The position numbers were made by a program, and so were the translations under genes. From the NCBI GenBank assembly GCA_002633005.1, contig NMRA01000727.1:25817-89816 (forward strand): DNA of 64,000 nucleotides, given 5' to 3'. Positions 11,050 to 22,600 of this stretch are shown here, piece by piece. The DNA comes from Phoronis australis (lineage: Eukaryota > Phoronida > Phoronidae). Under the pieces are notes generated by a model. The model did no database searches and was not told where the DNA came from. It worked only from the letters and a program-made list of their open reading frames with translations. Position 1 is the stretch's first letter. Each line of letters begins with the position of its first letter.

Positions 11050-13201
11050 TCTGTACCTGAAAACATTTTCAAAACAGAAGTAATAAAACATAGCTATATG
11101 GCAGCACTGAACATTATTATAAGCTTCGTACAGTTGTATCTGATGGATGATTTGAAATTTGTTTCATATTAGCATGAATGGGAACTGTCTGTCGACCACT
11201 TGCATTCAGACACTTACTTTGTTGAGACAAATTTTGAAATTAACAGACCATCTAAAACGTTCACCTTTTCGTTGACTACTGAGAATTTAACGCTCGACTG
11301 TCACAGCGAGATTTTGTATGAGAACACTTTAGAAACGTAGCATCACTGATTATTGGACGTACGTGTTAGCTCCGCCCAACAAGTGGTGTTACTGACGAAT
11401 TCTTGAAAACTTCAGCCTACCTTTGAGACATCAAACAAACCCGTCATATCAAAGCAATGTTGAGCCTCTTTCATCAGATGTCCTGTCATGTCTTTCCCTA
11501 AACAAAACAGCGTGTGCGCAACAGAAGATCAAAACATCGGCCACTGGACTAAAAGCACGCTACGAATCAACTATAGAGTTGTACTTGGTACTTCTTAAAG
11601 ACAACGTGGCTCAAGGAAGTAAAATAACACATTTATTTGCAGGCAGGTTGGCAGATTTTTCCAGTGCAACAACAAAAAATTGGATTTAAGAAGGCGAGCC
11701 ACTAGTTTAAAAAGGAAATTTGGTATATTTAATCTTTTACTACATCGCATAAAATGCATACTAAAACACTATCGCTGACTTCAACGTTGGTCGTTTTTGT
11801 TCCGTAAAACCCACTTTCAATGAATCCTACTTCAAATCCCAATGTTCTTCTAGCGATATAGGGATCCGTTCCCGTAAAATTGTTACGTGTTTTGTACATG
11901 TATGTCTGTTATCAACTATTCTAATGACGCGGTGACCGCAATCATATCCGATTATTCGCCAGTTCTCGAAAAATGTCTGTCTCCAGAGTTGACCTTAACG
12001 CACTTTTTGAACTTACAGACCATCGTTGAACGAGCCCCAATTCCTTGAAAAGGAATGTTTTCAACAAGGGACAGAAAATGATAACACAACCTGTATCCTC
12101 ACGTTTAGATGTACATGAAAGTTGCAAGCAAACGATTTCACACTGAATTCAGTTCTTCCTGGCAAACTACAGAATGATATAGTCATATCCACAGCTGAAA
12201 AGGCGTTTCTCACAATATCATCAAGGTTTAAAATTCTTTTAAATCTGCACCCGCTGTCCATTATGGGAAGACCCGTGAAAAGCTCCAGTTGAACCATAAT
12301 TGAGATGATTTTTAAATCCTTGAGGACCATGATGTATTAGCACTTTCATAAACATGTATTGTGTATATCACACTGTGCCCTGGTCAAATAATTTCAATGA
12401 CAATAATAAGAAAAATAATAATAACATAGTAATAGTAATAATAATTTAACTCTAGTGTTCCGTGTTTGCAGCAAGTCAAAAAGGAACTCTCTAAATATCA
12501 CGAGCTTGAAAATAAATTTCTGTATTAAATGTGAATATGACCTACAGGTGTATTCGTTGACAGGTGGACCCCTATAATGTATCTATTTGTGTAATTTTCG
12601 TCTTTGACAAACTTCTGATCCCGGGTGTGTTCGTGATGTAGGTACATGTATGTATGTTTGCGTGCAAATATGTCAAAAATTTATACTGTGTCATATGTTG
12701 TTCAAATATATATATTTAAAAAGAACAACAATAATAATAGTAATGGTTAGCCGAATTCATGCCGTATCAGTCCGGACGGTATTCCTACAGAAGAGGTATA
12801 CGAAAAGGGTTGCACAAAATGGTGTTTTTTCAAAGCAAAAAATACTCTCCAAAACGGTGTCATTTTCGACAATCTAAAAGGGTGCCTTTTTGGAACTTTT
12901 GTGCTTTTTACACAAAAATACCCTCTAAATGGGTCACTTTTTTGTTCGAGCACACTCTGTAAATGGGCAGGTAATCAAAATTTTCGGGCGGCACCTCTCG
13001 TCCAGAAATACTCGAATATCCCCGGTCGTGTCAAATAAAACTTGTTTGTGATTTTGTCATTCATTTTTAAATATGACGTCGCTTCCGTAAAATGTAAAAA
13101 CGGTACATTTCTCGCGTGTGCATTCGACGTAAAATGTAACAATGTCGTAAAACGTAACAGTTGTTACATTTTACGAAATTGTTACATTTTGCGGCGTATC
13201 A
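11050..13201. other. 5' flank of integrase gene and right arm of outer transposon
   Basis: From about 11700 to 13201 this is the right arm shared, inverted, with 7426-8775. The plus-strand frame 11423-11689 (LKARYESTIELYLVLLKDN) is the longest open stretch outside the arm; it has no recognised domain. Short AAT-rich tracts at 12400-12450 and 12725-12745 are simple repeats. Confidence 0.5.
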
Positions 13202-13475
13202 GAGCTCTACGTTAAATTTCCATTATTATTCAAAATATGTAGGGATCTTTTCATGCAACACCTCAACTAAGGACTGGGTCCCTGGGTCAATGAATTCTGA
13301 GCCCAGTCTTTAGTTGTATTATTAGAAAATGTCATAAAACAAAGAGGAACACATAATAAAGATTAAATGATAGAAAATATTGCATCTGTGAGTCCATTAA
13401 GAGACAAGTAGGCAAAAAGACTTAGGGACCTTAGCCGAGACCCTATCTGGGACTGTTTCATGCAAACGGCCACAG
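13202..13475. mobile_element. MITE, right half
   Basis: It continues the MITE begun at 4916, matching 38340-38552 (TACGTT, ATTATT, GGGATC/GGGTCC blocks), and ends with CTGTTTCATGCAAACGGCC, the inverse of the left end. It stops 19 bp from the last lectin exon. Confidence 0.75.
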
Positions 13476-13493
13476 GAAGCTTATACAACATAC

Positions 13494-13613
13494 CGGAAGT
13501 CTTGCACACAAACGATTTTTTCAATTCGCACTTATCGTCGACCCACTTCATAGACTGCCGACTCATCGAAACACAATCCCGAGTAGTAGAGTCTACTTCG
13601 TCCGTATGGTACA
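13494..13613 (-). CDS. C-type lectin domain B, exon 3 of 3
   Basis: The exon is 120 nt, acceptor TCTCTGTTAG, candidate donor TCCG|GTATGT, phase 1-1. It encodes YHTDEVDSTTRDCVSMS, MKWVDDKCELKKSFVCKTSG. The last three lectin cysteines are present, but the W-x-x-GEP stretch is missing. If the donor is not used, the frame reads about 40 more residues into the MITE and stops at 13363, an alternative C-terminus. Confidence 0.85.
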
Positions 13614-16600
13614 CTAACAGAGAACAAAAAAACTAACCAGTTTTGCAAAGACCATTAAATTAATCAATCGAAATTACTCCAGGAAAATATTTTCTTGTTG
13701 ATTCGGCCTAAATTGGAAATATACATTATTTGGTCTGACTCTCCTAACCTTAGACGATACTTTAGTAAGGCAATAAATTTATGAGTGCATGTTCAATTTC
13801 CTTTGTCATTATCACGTCAGTACTCACAGGGAAAATAGAATTTTCTGCCATCAGGACGTTCGTAGCTACTCGCCAGCTCTTGGTCATGAAGTCCTATCCA
13901 AAACGTATTCGTTCCTCCAGTTGACCGAATCTGAAACGGTACACGTATTTCCGATACTCGTCTCTTAGTAACACACCTACATGAGACAGAGAGAGAGAGA
14001 GAGAGAGAGNNNNNNNNNNNNNNNNNNNNNNNATCAATCAGAGAGGCGCATGGCCTCGATGTGAAGCTAAAGGAAAACTTTAGTATTCATCGCATACGCC
14101 GGCACACATGTTAACCAGGCTAAGAGACACATGTAGATGTTCAAAGTCAATATTTCATAGGGAGGAGCTGTCGTTATCACTGTTTGTTCTAGAGGAGAGG
14201 CAGATGTGGCCAAGGGCTTCACCAAAGAACAAGCCGACTAACGGTATCGTTTAGCTGTGTAAAATTTCCTGCAAAATTAAAATGACTGTTGGGTAACCGA
14301 AGTGACATCTATATATTAATTGCCCATTACATACCATCTGACCTATCACGGTGTTCTCGATTCCGTCTTCTGGAGTAGCAAGGGCACCTTTCGAGTTATT
14401 GCACGTAAGTTGTGCCTCTTCAAACGTTTTCAGTGTTGATTTAACGATAAGGTATTCGAAGCTACCCTGGTTGAAACGAATATCTGAAAATAAATACCGA
14501 ATCAAGCAAACACTGAATACACTGTACATGCGTCCTTGAAATTGCAAGAGACGACCAATCATGCTGGTACATGCACATGTTTACCAAACTCGCTATAGAA
14601 GGCGCTTCACAGCTCATTATATTATTTAAAATTATCGTCTATAGACCGACATGGCGAACTGTCCACGAGCTCTGATTGTATGTCACGCACAATTATTGCG
14701 TTGAAGTATGAACATTCACTGTAGTCATGACACACATGTACAGTATTTACACATGTAGTAGGCGCAATTACCATTGTGTCGCGCGAAACTGAAACAAGTT
14801 TGGTCACAAATTTAGAACAGGATCACAAGTACTGGCTGCTCGAAGGAACTGGGATTTTTTAATGGGCAAGAATTTTAGTCAGGTGGAAGAGGTGTTGAGG
14901 TGGAAAACTTGCGGCCTTCTCGAGTGGAAAGCTGGACGTGCTAGACTGTTTATAGCTTAGGTAGGCTACCTCAGTGAGTAATCTTAATCTCCAGAACGCC
15001 CCAACTATTCTTTCTTCAAAAACGTGGTTGCATCACTCGCAACATATGCTGCCTATCGTCCTTACTTTATAGCATGCAGTAGAGGAATGTTAGTTGTCTC
15101 ATGTCAGACCTATATGGCCATTATCGAGCACGTGCACCTAAGGACATGCACAAAGAGTAACGGGATGCTAAAGGGAAAAGCAACCGGTACCTAAAGAGTT
15201 CCCACAATGCATTGTCTCAGTTTTTTTAGCTTTCAGTTAGCTAATATGAAATGAATACCCTAAAATGTAATTACATAAGCACTTTTTCCAAATACTAGCG
15301 ACATTTTTTCTCAAATTTGAAGAAAAAATAATAGTTATTTCCAAGATTCTCTCCAAATAATGTATTATGTTATTATGCAGATAGGGCAGCACACTCACTG
15401 AAGTACTTAGACAATGAATTCGATTTCCCTTTCGTCGGCTTTGAGGTCGTAAGAACTCGACCCACTTGCACAAGAAATACTGCAGGCATATGTAAGCCAC
15501 AACCAACTGCATCAAGGGGTGGTAAATATTCACAAAATACTGTAGACACTAAACAAATACTGGCGAAGGCCACAGTAAACCAGGGTCACTCGTATTTGCT
15601 AATGCAATGATGGAATGAGCACGGTCTGAACACAATGCATAAGCCTATATGTACGAGTCGTGGCACTTGATCTGGGGCGAAGTCGATGGCCTGGCATCAC
15701 TCGCCTTTGAATGGCATCAAATTGTTCGTTATTTATAAAATTTGCAAGTGCACTTACAAGGTGGCGAATCCTTCATCCTAGCGTTGCTTTTGTATTTGGC
15801 CGAGACACGATTCCATGAAATGTGTCGAACTGGCTCCTTACTGAATCGCATGTTCAACACTGGTGTTCCACACTCTGGTGCGGCGCACAAACCGATGCCA
15901 TGTGTGTGCAACTTTCACGTATTTCGGAAATTTAGATACAGAGACGTTCTCAGTCACTAAGTTTTTGTTACTAAGACTCCACAAACGCACCTCATGTCTG
16001 AAAAAGGCGCCGGGCTTTCCCCGGATTTTCCTCACAAATCCTCAGTGTCGCACTGGTCGAGACGGTCTTCCACCTTTTACGTACATGTACAACCCCGATA
16101 ACAGATTTTTAATATTTTTGGCTTATTTCTTAGCAACAGTTATACTAAAGGCTATTAAATCCCTTAAGATGTAGCAAAAACGTTCTCTTTGAGACACAGG
16201 GTCATGGTGGGAACTCTTTAATACAAATGCAGATGCTAGTTACGTTGTAGAGATAGTAAAACAGTGAAGCTGTCACTGCACCGCTGCAGCTACAACCTAA
16301 CAACCAGTTAGACTCTAGTTGCTTTCCTCACCACATAAGTCACACGAATTCCGACAACTCATTCTAACTGTGTTGCTAGTGAGGCAATTTGAAATGTGGT
16401 CTTCACAATCTGTAATTTCGTCGATACATTGTGTAACTGAAACGAAATAAGTCATGGAATGTTTGTTGTACTGCAATCTTGCAATTCGTTGAGCAATTAG
16501 TGCGTGTCATCCTAAGTCACAACCGGACGTACGTACTCAATCGCATTTAAGCATTCCCCTAACATAACAAATAGCAAATTTCGTTCTTAATATTAATCCA

Positions 16601-19600
16601 CAGACTTGTAATTCTTATAACATCCGCGACCTCACTGCATGGACATCACATAGGGGGCTGGGGGGGCTATAGCCCCACTTATTTCAGTGCTGCGCAGCCA
16701 AGCCATTGTGGCGCCGTTTTAATTCATGAGCAAACTGCAAACCACATCAACAATCCGTCATAACATCTATACTAAACATTTTGTGAGGGGCATCCCTCGC
16801 CTCACATAATGAGATAGTCAAAAAGAAATAATTTGCAAACGGCACGGGTTATACGGACAAATTTAAACGACTTTCATGAATCTGATATCTGTTTTGGAAT
16901 TGAAGAGCAATTTACCAAGAAAATAAAAAAATCACTCTAGGGGTAATCTTTCAGGCTCAGCCTTAAACTTGTGTATGTGATCGTGGTGTGGCTCTTATAC
17001 AAAAATCACTTATTGGCCTCTTATATAGGCCTTGAAATGTTTACACATAAAATAACACGTTTTTGCATATCGAAGTCACCAATTTTCCAATATAAAACAG
17101 GTAGATTGCATGCAACAAGAGAAACACATGATGAGACTTGGACGTGGGGTATGAGGATCACCAAATAAAATTGATACTAATAATTTTGCTGCATTTATCG
17201 CGTGACGGAAAAATAAATCCAGAAGCACTTCTTTTTGTAGTGTTAAAGGCGAAAGTAACCTTTTTCTTGTCACTTTTAGCAAAAATAAGGTTCGTTGATT
17301 ATCCCAGACGCATTTTACACTTAATTAAAGCTTTTCGTAACTTGATTAATTTCTCGTCCTCTACTCCGGAAGTGACGTTTTGGGAGGCAAGAGTTTCGCG
17401 CCAATTTCTTTTTATTATAGTCTGACTGTGAGAGCTGTCGAGTCAGTCATTGTTGTGATAAGTTCGGTCGTCGTTCTCTTTTGTTTAAAAGTCAGTCAAC
17501 ATGCCACGCTGTTGTTGCGTGCCGGGATGTACTCATTATCGTCTCACGCGGGCTTTGGGTACCTTGCGTCGCTTTCCGAAGGATGACACACCTCGCTGTA
17601 CTTGGCTAGCTCGTTCATGTGAAGAACGCAGCGCTACCCGTCCACGCAACGTAAAAAGCAGTGGAGGGTTACCGAGTTTGTGGCAAGCATTTTCTGCCGT
17701 CAGATTTTGACAGATATGTACATGTACGCTGAACTGATGAAGGTCCCTGAGAAACAACGCCTGAAGAAGGGTACCATACCGTCGCTGTTGATTCCCGTCG
17801 CCAACTCCGAGAAGTGCGTTTTTGAAGCGAGAAGCCTCGCGAGCTGTGGCCACTATATACAGTGGCTGGAGGCACTTTATCTACTGTCACCCGTACCTCC
17901 GAACGTACCCCCATTGCGTGCGATCCCGGGAACTAGCAGGGATTCGCCCTAGGCTGTTGTCTCAAGCCCAGAGCCTGTAATCAGCCCTGCAGCGATGTTG
18001 AGTAGTGGGAGTGAATACAGGCCCAGTTCGACACCCAGTGAAGAGGACTGTTTGTCATCCAATGAACAGATCAGTGAGCCTATATGCAAGTTTGATAAGT
18101 GTATTGTGGACTTGTATTGGAGCTATTTCGAAGGTGCCAGGTGTGTGGCGAGGGAGTCACATGGCGGGATGTAAGCAATTTGGGTGCTCAGATCACCCTT
18201 CAGTGGGAGTGTGTCGCGGGACACTCGGGCAAGTGGGACAGTTCTTCCGCTGTACGTGAGACGATAATGAGTACACCCCAGTACGCAGCAACAGCGTGCC
18301 ATGTTGACTGACTCGTAAGCAAAAGCAAACGACGACCGAAGTTATCACAACCGAGGTAGAACAATGACTGACTCGACTGCTCTCATAGTTAAACTATATG
18401 AAAAGAAATTGACGCGAAATTCTTCCCTCCCAAAACGTCACTTCTGGAGTAGACGACGAGTAATTAATTAAATTACGAAAAGCAGTAAATAAGTGAAAAA
18501 TATGTCTGGGATAATCCATGAACCCAATTTTTGCTAAAAATGACATGAAAAAGGTTGCCTTCGCCTTTAAACGTGGGTGTCACTCAAGTGCTTCTACAAG
18601 CCAGTTTGTTGGGTTATGGACATTGAAATGTATGTTTGTGGATAGATCTTGGATATGTAAACAAATTTAAGAAATCTTTGGAAAGGATTTTTTCATCTTT
18701 TAGTTCTAAAATTACTCCACTGTTGCGCATTCTACACTTTTTAAACAAATGTTTTTAGCTTTGTTACTTTTAAATTGGTTTCAAGAAGAATTAATTTATG
18801 GGAATCAACATTTTAGGGACCATTAGTATTTCTGACAGTATTTTTCACTTTGAAGACAAAAGCCAACATCAGAGGCAAGGCATCGATGTCTGAAATACAA
18901 AAATTAATTTATCAAAATCGCATGGTGCATATAAAAGTTATCGCTTTTTATGAGTTAACTCGTGATTTTGATTAGGTCGGCCATCTTGGGATATCAGCGC
19001 CATAGGTTTCGAGATTAAAAAGTTTAAAATGCTTCAAAATTATTTATTAATATTCTAGCAGTAAAATTTAGTGGCGCATATTTTTACCTATCATTCTCAT
19101 CCACAATCCAAGAGTTTACACAAGAATTTAATCTCGCAGGTGTAACTTATTGAGTCCTCACAATTCACGCTGGCGACTTTTGTGTTCAACCGGCCACATT
19201 GTCATTGGTGAAGATTTAATTGTAATACGTTTGTAGACACACAGATATCAGAAGCAGGTGAGTACAATTTTTCCGGTGCTTTGGCCACAGGTATCATGAA
19301 GCCTCTACATGTACATGTACAGTACAGTACTTATCAATGTGAAGTGCCCATTCAATTGACCTTGCACTCTGCTACAAAATACTGCTCAAATTGGTTTGAA
19401 ACCGCTTTTTCTTTGGAAGTGAACTTTTTTCAAGGTATGATTAGGTGTCACAACAAGCCACATATTTTTCGAAATTTATGCATTAACTGTGGTTTTGATC
19501 CATGTTTTGAACCAGTTACTTTATATTCAAGATTTATTTAAGCAACTAAGTGTGAAAACATCTTACATGATTTACAGAAATGGGTTACATTTGAATTATG

Positions 19601-22600
19601 GAGTGCGAAGCTTACTTAAATCCTTCTGCTTCATGGCCTCGTATTTTTTATTATGATGGTTGTAGAATTTTAGTTTAGGAGGAACGCTTGTATGGTGCGT
19701 ACTCAGTCGCCATGGTAACAATTATGCATAACCACTTTTATACTTAACATGGTTTTGGTTCAGCCTGTATTGCTGAATTTTTCAAAAGTACATTTTAAGT
19801 TACTTATTGTGACGAACAGGTAATAGGAACATTTTAGTTTGCGTATTTTAATACAAAATTAAAATTTGTAGTGAGATCAATGTGATAGGTGTAATCTTTT
19901 GCTACAACAATGAAGTTTTGAAACCCGTGCGTCCAATATTTTCAAGACATGTCATTTTTATTTCTTACGTGTGTGGGAGATTAACAACAAGTGACGAAAT
20001 AACGTTTGGGAGGAATACATGTAGGTTAACCGATTAGCACCTTGTAAAAATGACCAAACTCAGTTTAAATTGACTTCATATGCTTTATGTAATGATTATC
20101 AGGTCATGGGGTGGAGTTAACAGGGCACAGCATCACAAAGCAGCGGACAACGGAGGGAGACACCGGTTAGAAATATGAACTTTATCCAAAGTGATGAAAC
20201 TCTCACTGGTGTAGCAGCGCAGATTAGACTCATTCGAAAATATACACGCTAATAACATTAGTTTTGGCCAAATTAAAAGTAAGAAATGGAAAACAAAAAC
20301 GGCGCTTATAGAGTGCAGCAAGCAAATGACGATCCTAATAAAAAGTCATCCTCAGGTACAATAGCAGACAGAAAACGAAACATCGTAACAGAATATTAGA
20401 TTAGCATTAAAACGTCGTCCCCAAACATGCATGTGCCATCGTTTCCTTGAAGGAAACGTTTTGGTCTAATTTCATGAAATCTCACCAAATAAATCTAGTC
20501 ATAGAAACTGCCACTAGGGGGCCAGCAGTACTCGTATCTGATTTGATCGCCACACAAACATATTTGCAAAAATTGATGAAGCCCCTTTTGAGATTGATGA
20601 AATGCAGCTGCATACTGTTCGTATCCAAGAGTTTTTGTTTCAAGTTTTTTTAAGCCGTTTGAAAGCAACATCGCTAACCTGGAGTCTTTTTGAACCAAAA
20701 CTGAGCTTTTTGGGCCAAAATACATGTACACATAATGCTCTAACTTAAAAAGGAATGGCCCAAAATGTTGAACATATCCCACCAGGATGTATGCACAATT
20801 TTTCAAGATCTGAGTAGATGAGCCTAGAGTCGACCTTATGATGCTCTCGTGGTATGAGAGTTAAGTGGCGGAAATCTGTAATTTGTAACTACGATTTTTT
20901 GAAAGACACGTGTATGGAACGCAGGATGTTTTTTACAACAACGAATGTAAAACACTTTGAATCTCGCAAACACCAAATCGTGTAGGCTGCTTGAATACTG
21001 TAACTCACTTATGATTGGCTGGCATATGAATATAACCCCGTCTTACCCGACCGGCGGCAAATGAACTGTCTTCTGGTTTCTAAACACTCGTCACTTTTCC
21101 AATGTTTCGTGATGCGGTCCATATAAACACAGAGTTGCTCTAACTCTGTATCTTTTGGGTACCCTTCGTCCCAGTCTATTCAAGAAAGTAAAATACACCA
21201 ATATCACAACTATCCTGTATTAAGCAAAGACAGGTTCAGTAGATCTTTGAAAATCACGATTCATGCTTATGGTGCCTATGCTTTTGTATTTTATAACGGC
21301 GGGGTGAGACAGCGTTCTTAGTTACAGTGCAGCCCAAGTTCTGCGGTTACTCTAATTGTAAGGTTTTCCGATAAATTGATATATCAAAGATGAAAGCATG
21401 CTACTAGGGCTTGACAATAGTGCTGCGTGACTTGAAGTCACTTTTTCGGAAAACTGTTTTACAAACACGTTGCAATTTATTTGCGTCGATGTGAACTACC
21501 AATTTCGACGCCTGCAGAAAGACAACGACGAAATTCATGATAAGGCGCTAATACACCATATGGATCTTAGAACATTCGCCGCCCGACTGGGGTCTGGCGG
21601 AAATGGGCAAATTTGATCAAATGTCTGAAATGCAGCACCTTTCGGGGGGATACTCACTCCAACTGTGAAATTTTCAGTCGATTCTCGCCAAGTTTACCAG
21701 TCTCGAGGTCGTACAGAGAAATGTTTTGGTGTGGTACGGTCACCAGAGTAATTGCATTGTTCCCCGTCACCTCGGAAAGCTATAATTGTGTGAAGTTATA
21801 ATTTTTGTCAAGATAAGCCCGATGTTGAGTTGTAATGGCCATGTGGTGCTGCTTATGTGGTTTAATAATATGAACAAACTGTCACAAATGGAAGATTGCC
21901 ACAGTTGTAGCCGTGCAGTCTCCTACTATATCTTGGTACGAGATATCATCAGAATCCAAATCTTCGCTCTTGACTGAGATATCGTGGCAAAACATGTTGA
22001 ATTTACAGTTCCCTCGTTCCTCGATCGAGGTTAACTCAAATTCGACTGGAGCCTGGCAGAATGCCTCACCAGTACCACCACATACAACACACTTTTGGCG
22101 GCCGCCATTGTCTTTAAATCCTTCCAATTTCATCCAGTCGTCAACTTACAATGCTCCTTTGTTCAGGTATATACATGTACGAGAGGCTTGACCCCAGCGG
22201 CCACGTTTCGAGCCATTCTAGGAGATCACCAATGCGTTAATCTAGTCAGAATCCAGTTCTGCTCACACGAGTTGGCTTTGCACGCGAGAATAAGGTTCTC
22301 ACTTGAGACTGTCTCAAAACATATCTGGATTATAACGCAATCATCCTCAGTTCTGTTCATGCCGTACCTTCAAAAGAATTAACAATCGCTACTTCCAAAA
22401 ATTACTCCTTCTTCTATTCTGCTTGCATAGCAAGAAACCTTCGGAGACTGGACTCAATTCCGAATGACATACTAGTAAAATCTCGGTTAGGCAGACAACG
22501 TTTGACGTCTTCTCAAATCACGACATTAACTTTACGGCAGAGCTACTGTTGATAGAATGGCATGGGGAAAATGACATTTAACTGGAATATATGTTGGCAT

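Larger units (their letters stand above)
5081..13201 (-). mobile_element. DNA transposon with retroviral-type integrase, interrupted by a sister copy
   Basis: The outer element begins TGATACGCCGTAAAATG at 5081 and ends with the inverted sequence (GCGGCGTATCA) at 13201. It sits in a MITE with imperfect 6-bp flanking duplications (GAGTTA/GAGCTC). Without the inner insertion it is about 5.4 kb. It encodes a decayed integrase on the minus strand (10127-11049 joined to 7211-7425). The last 130-200 bp at each end form the TIR and are built of TGTTACATTTTACG subrepeats; inside that the two ends differ. Integrase type, a roughly 6-bp target duplication and TIRs recall Ginger- or Polinton-type integrase transposons. 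It is too small for a full Polinton, so the family is left open. Confidence 0.8.

Noticed and set aside
5081-13201. Complete Polinton
   Set aside because: Far too short, with no polymerase B, packaging ATPase or capsid genes; only the integrase and target-duplication length agree.
15729-15911. Discoidin-like exon on the minus strand
   Set aside because: Only a faint resemblance, no clear acceptor and no conserved core; left as unassigned.
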